Assembly (NCBI GenBank): GCA_002440065.1
Contig: DJRK01000084.1
Location: 382-10,802, forward strand
Source: Atopobium sp. UBA6362
GTDB lineage: Bacteria > Actinomycetota > Coriobacteriia > Coriobacteriales > Atopobiaceae
Reading direction: 5' to 3'
Length of the DNA stretch: 10,421 nt
Below the pieces are notes generated by a model. It had not been told where the DNA came from, ran no database searches, and worked only from the letters and a program-made list of their open reading frames with translations. The position numbers were made by a program, and so were the translations under genes. Every line of letters starts with the position of its first letter. Position 1 is the first letter of the stretch. Positions 8,028 to 10,421 of the stretch are shown piece after piece.

Positions 8028-8207
8028 CGCGCGCCCTTCCCTGCTCGAATCCATCGGCCCGGTGCAGGTTGGCTGTCTTCGCCGCGCGGCGTCCCGGGCC
8101 GCATATATCTACGTGCTAATATACCCCCATGTGTGAGCTGGCGCACACCGCGCCTCACCTCGGACGCATTTTAAGTAAGACAAACGCAACAATCCGGGAG
8201 GATCGGT
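8028..8207. promoter_or_regulatory. Divergent promoter region between glycosyltransferase operon and MurT-GatD
   Basis: An AT-rich core at 8102-8124 stands out in a GC-rich setting and probably carries promoters for both directions. On the plus strand TGCTAATAT (8114-8122) is an extended -10 with no clear -35; the leader to the ATG at 8208 would be about 80 bases, with GGGAGGA (8196-8202) as a strong ribosome site. On the minus strand TATATT (8123-8118) is a possible -10. A GC palindrome CGCCGCGCGGCG (8080-8091), bracketed by GGCCCGG (8056-8062) and CCGGGCC (8094-8100), lies in the presumed leader of the glycosyltransferase mRNA. No small gene was supported. Confidence 0.45.
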
Positions 8208-10403
8208 ATGGACGCGCGCACCAAACTCGCTTGTTGGGCAGGCGGGGCAGCCCGTTGGGGGCTCTCCACCGTCCTGCGCCGCGGCGGCGGCAACATCCCC
8301 GGGAGCATCGGACTTAAGATAAACCCTCAAATCATCGGAGCCTTGTCGGGACTTCTTGACGCCTCGGTGGTCGTGACCGGCACGAACGGCAAGACGACCA
8401 CGAACGGCCTCATCGCCGACGCCATGGCGGCGGCCGGCTTCGACGTGGTGTGCAACCGCGCGGGCAACAACATGCAGTCCGGGATCGCCGCCGCCATGAT
8501 GGCGGGGCTTTCCGGCAAGGCGTCGCGCCGGCGCGCCGCGGGCAAGAAGCGCATCGGGTGCTTCGAGTGCGACGAGCTCTACACGGTTCGCGTATTGCCG
8601 CAGCTCAAGCCCCGCGCCCTCGTCCTGCTCAACCTCTTCCGCGACCAGCTCGACCGCTACGGCGAGATCGACCACACGCAGGAGGTCATCGCCGAGGCGC
8701 TGCGCGAGTCGCCGGAAACGACGCTCATCTTCAACGCCGACGACCCGCTCTGCGCGGCCATCGCGGGCCGCGTGGACAACCCGAGCATCGGCTTCGGCAT
8801 CGACGAGCCCACCGGGCTCGAGGCCGACCGGATCAGCGACTCGAGGTTCTGCGCCCGCTGCAACGCGCCGCTCGACTACGAGTACGTGCACTACGGCCAG
8901 CTGGGCAAATACCGCTGCCCACGCTGCGGCTGGGAGAGGCCCGGGCTCGGCTTCACCGTCACCGGCGTGGAGTTGAGCTGCGGAAACGCCGGCGGCTATT
9001 CCTTCGACGTCGAGGACCGGAGAGGCGGCGACGCGAGCGCGGAGAAGCTCCACGTGTCCACGCGCTACAACGGCCTCTATATGGTGTTCAACATCACGGC
9101 CGTGCTTGCCGCGCTGCGCTTCATGGGCGCCTCGACCGAGGGCTTCGAGCGCGTGCTCGCGGACTACAAGCCGGCCGGCGGACGCATGGAACGCTTCCAC
9201 GTGTACGGTCGCGAGGTCGTGAGCAACCTCGCGAAGAACCCCACGGGCTTCGACCGCATGATCTCCGAGGTCAAGGCGGCGGACGGCAAGCTCATGGCGT
9301 TCTTCTTGAACGACAACGACGCCGACGGCCACGACATCTCCTGGATCTGGGACGTCGATTTCGAGAAGCTCTGCAATCTCGACATCCAGCGTGTCTTCGT
9401 GGGCGGTACCCGCCGCAACGACCTGCAGGTCAGGCTCAAGTATGCGGGCATAAACGCGCAGCTCATCGATGGTATCGAGGGCGCGGTGCGCGGCTGCTTC
9501 GGCGCTGCGGCGGGCGAGACCCTGCACGTGGTGGCCAACTACACGGCGTTCCCGCCCGTGGTCGCCGACCTCAAGCGTCTCGACGGCGCCGCGCGCCCCG
9601 AGGGGACCCATGCCGCCGTCGCGCCCAAGGCCCGCGTCAACCTGGGGCGCTACGCCGACGCAGGCATCTCGCTCGACCGGCCGCTGCGCATCGTGCACCT
9701 GTACCCCGACGCGCTCAACCTTTACGGCGACGGGGGCAACATCGCCTCGCTGCGGCAACGCTGCGCCTGGCGCGGCATCCCCGCCGTCGTCGACGAGGTG
9801 CGCATGGGCGACGCGCTCGACCTCTCCGATGCCGACATCGTGCTCCTGGGCGGCGGCGCGGACCGAGACCAGCTCGCCGTGTGCAAGGAGCTTCTTGGCC
9901 AGAAACGGCAGCTCACCGACTACGTGGAGTCTGACGGCACACTTATCGCCATCTGCGGCGGCTACCAGTTGCTCGGCCGCTTCTACATGATGGGTGCCGA
10001 GAAGGTCGAGGGCCTGGGCATCATCGCCGCCGAGACGCGCAGCGGCGAGGGCCGCCTCATCCACAACGTCGCCATCGACTCCCCCATCGCCGACAAGCCG
10101 ATCGTGGGCTTCGAGAACCACGGGGGCCGCACGTACCTGGACGCCTGTGAGCAGCCGCTGGGACGCCCCCTCGTGCGCGGCACCGGCAACAACGAGTTCG
10201 AGGAGGGCGAGGGCGTGCTGCACAAGGGCGTTATCGGAACGTATTACCACGGCCCGGTCCTGCCCAAGAACCCGCAGGTCACGGACTGGCTCATCGCCCA
10301 CGCGCTCAAGCGCCGCGGCATCGAGGCGGAGCTTCCCGCCCTCGACGACTCCTACGAGGACGCCGCCCACGACGTAGCCCTCCGCATCGTCCTCCACCGC
10401 TGA
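8208..10403 (+). CDS. murT-gatD: Lipid II isoglutaminyl synthase, MurT and GatD fused in one chain
   Basis: A 731-residue enzyme joining both subunits of the lipid II amidotransferase, which converts the D-Glu of lipid II stem peptides to D-isoglutamine using ATP and glutamine-derived ammonia. The MurT part (about 1-457) has the Mur-ligase P-loop GTNGKTTT (58-65), NRAGNNM (83-89), FNADDP (175-180), and a four-Cys zinc ribbon (C215/C218, C237/C240). Its C-terminal DUF1727 domain includes NDNDADGHDISWIWD (368-382). A linker of roughly 35 residues (458-492) follows. The GatD part (about 493-731) is a CobB/CobQ-like class I glutamine amidotransferase with HLYPDALNLYGDGGN (497-511), nucleophile Cys583 in AICGGYQ and His681 in YYHGPVLPKNP. 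Staphylococcus and Streptococcus make these as two proteins of about 440 and 240-260 residues, so both are full length here. The ATG at 8208 has GGGAGGA upstream. It is cytoplasmic, acting at the inner membrane face. No frameshift or inner stop was seen. Confidence 0.93.
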   Translation: MDARTKLACWAGGAARWGLSTVLRRGGGNIPGSIGLKINPQIIGALSGLLDASVVVTGTNGKTTTNGLIADAMAAAGFDVVCNRAGNNMQSGIAAAMMAGLSGKASRRRAAGKKRIGCFECDELYTVRVLPQLKPRALVLLNLFRDQLDRYGEIDHTQEVIAEALRESPETTLIFNADDPLCAAIAGRVDNPSIGFGIDEPTGLEADRISDSRFCARCNAPLDYEYVHYGQLGKYRCPRCGWERPGLGFTVTGVELSCGNAGGYSFDVEDRRGGDASAEKLHVSTRYNGLYMVFNITAVLAALRFMGASTEGFERVLADYKPAGGRMERFHVYGREVVSNLAKNPTGFDRMISEVKAADGKLMAFFLNDNDADGHDISWIWDVDFEKLCNLDIQRVFVGGTRRNDLQVRLKYAGINAQLIDGIEGAVRGCFGAAAGETLHVVANYTAFPPVVADLKRLDGAARPEGTHAAVAPKARVNLGRYADAGISLDRPLRIVHLYPDALNLYGDGGNIASLRQRCAWRGIPAVVDEVRMGDALDLSDADIVLLGGGADRDQLAVCKELLGQKRQLTDYVESDGTLIAICGGYQLLGRFYMMGAEKVEGLGIIAAETRSGEGRLIHNVAIDSPIADKPIVGFENHGGRTYLDACEQPLGRPLVRGTGNNEFEEGEGVLHKGVIGTYYHGPVLPKNPQVTDWLIAHALKRRGIEAELPALDDSYEDAAHDVALRIVLHR

Positions 10404-10407
10404 TCAC

Positions 10408-10421
10408 TTTTGGGGACAGGT
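10408..10421. repeat. Start of a second REP-like repeat, cut by window edge
   Basis: TTTTGGGGACAGGT begins four bases after the murT-gatD stop and reaches the last base. It resembles one arm of the 'TTTGGGGACAGGT...ACCTGTCCCC' inverted repeats found in intergenic regions of many bacteria, and shares TTTGGGG with the repeat at 4054-4101. The other arm, if present, lies beyond the window, so this is a likely but unproven call. Confidence 0.4.

Noticed and set aside
8028..8054. Upstream ATG start for the glycosyltransferase
   Set aside because: Not excluded, but it has no ribosome site, whereas TTG at 8027 has GGAAGGG six bases upstream and begins at the first GT-A strand.
8109..10397. 762-codon open frame on the minus strand opposite MurT-GatD
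   Set aside because: It is the mirror of a strongly GC3-biased gene. Its predicted product is low-complexity (rich in A, V, G, E, H, D), has no recognisable domain, and the plus-strand frame is an unmistakable MurT-GatD.

Overview
The window is GC-rich and has strong G/C preference at third codon positions. It encodes membrane-anchored LuxR-type regulators and a Gram-positive lipid II amidation enzyme (MurT/GatD). This fits a high-GC Gram-positive, most likely a gut- or oral-type actinobacterium of the Coriobacteriia (Collinsella/Olsenella/Eggerthella-like). The assignment is inferred from gene style, since there is no rRNA or other marker in the window.

Layout. (1) 1-545, minus strand: 5' part of a gene for a degenerate uracil-DNA-glycosylase-fold protein that runs off the left edge. 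(2) 552-700: divergent intergenic region with a perfect 9-bp inverted repeat. (3) 701-2828, plus strand: two overlapping genes of visibly lower GC, a VanZ-like membrane protein and a 524-residue protein that repeats a 'membrane block + LuxR-type HTH' unit twice. (4) 2934-4053, plus strand: thioredoxin and a PAP2-family phosphatase. (5) 4054-4101: perfect 18-bp inverted repeat of REP type between convergent genes. (6) 4105-8027, minus strand, transcribed right to left: a GT2-like glycosyltransferase, a LytS-type histidine kinase overlapping it by 4 bases (ATGA), a LytTR response regulator and a small YfcE/MJ0936-type metallophosphoesterase. (7) 8028-8207: divergent promoter region with an AT-rich core. 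(8) 8208-10403, plus strand: a single-chain MurT-GatD fusion, followed immediately by the first bases of another REP-like repeat at the right edge.

How the genes fit together. Most of the window concerns the cell envelope. MurT-GatD amidates the D-Glu of lipid II. PAP2 enzymes often act on lipid (pyro)phosphates such as undecaprenyl-PP. The glycosyltransferase is translationally coupled to a LytSR-type two-component system, a class that commonly senses envelope state. VanZ-like proteins are linked to glycopeptide or envelope stress in some bacteria. No CRISPR array, integrase, IS element, tRNA or rRNA was seen. The most unusual items are the double-LuxR membrane regulator paired with VanZ, the MurT-GatD fusion, the degenerate UDG-like gene, and the glycosyltransferase/LytSR operon.
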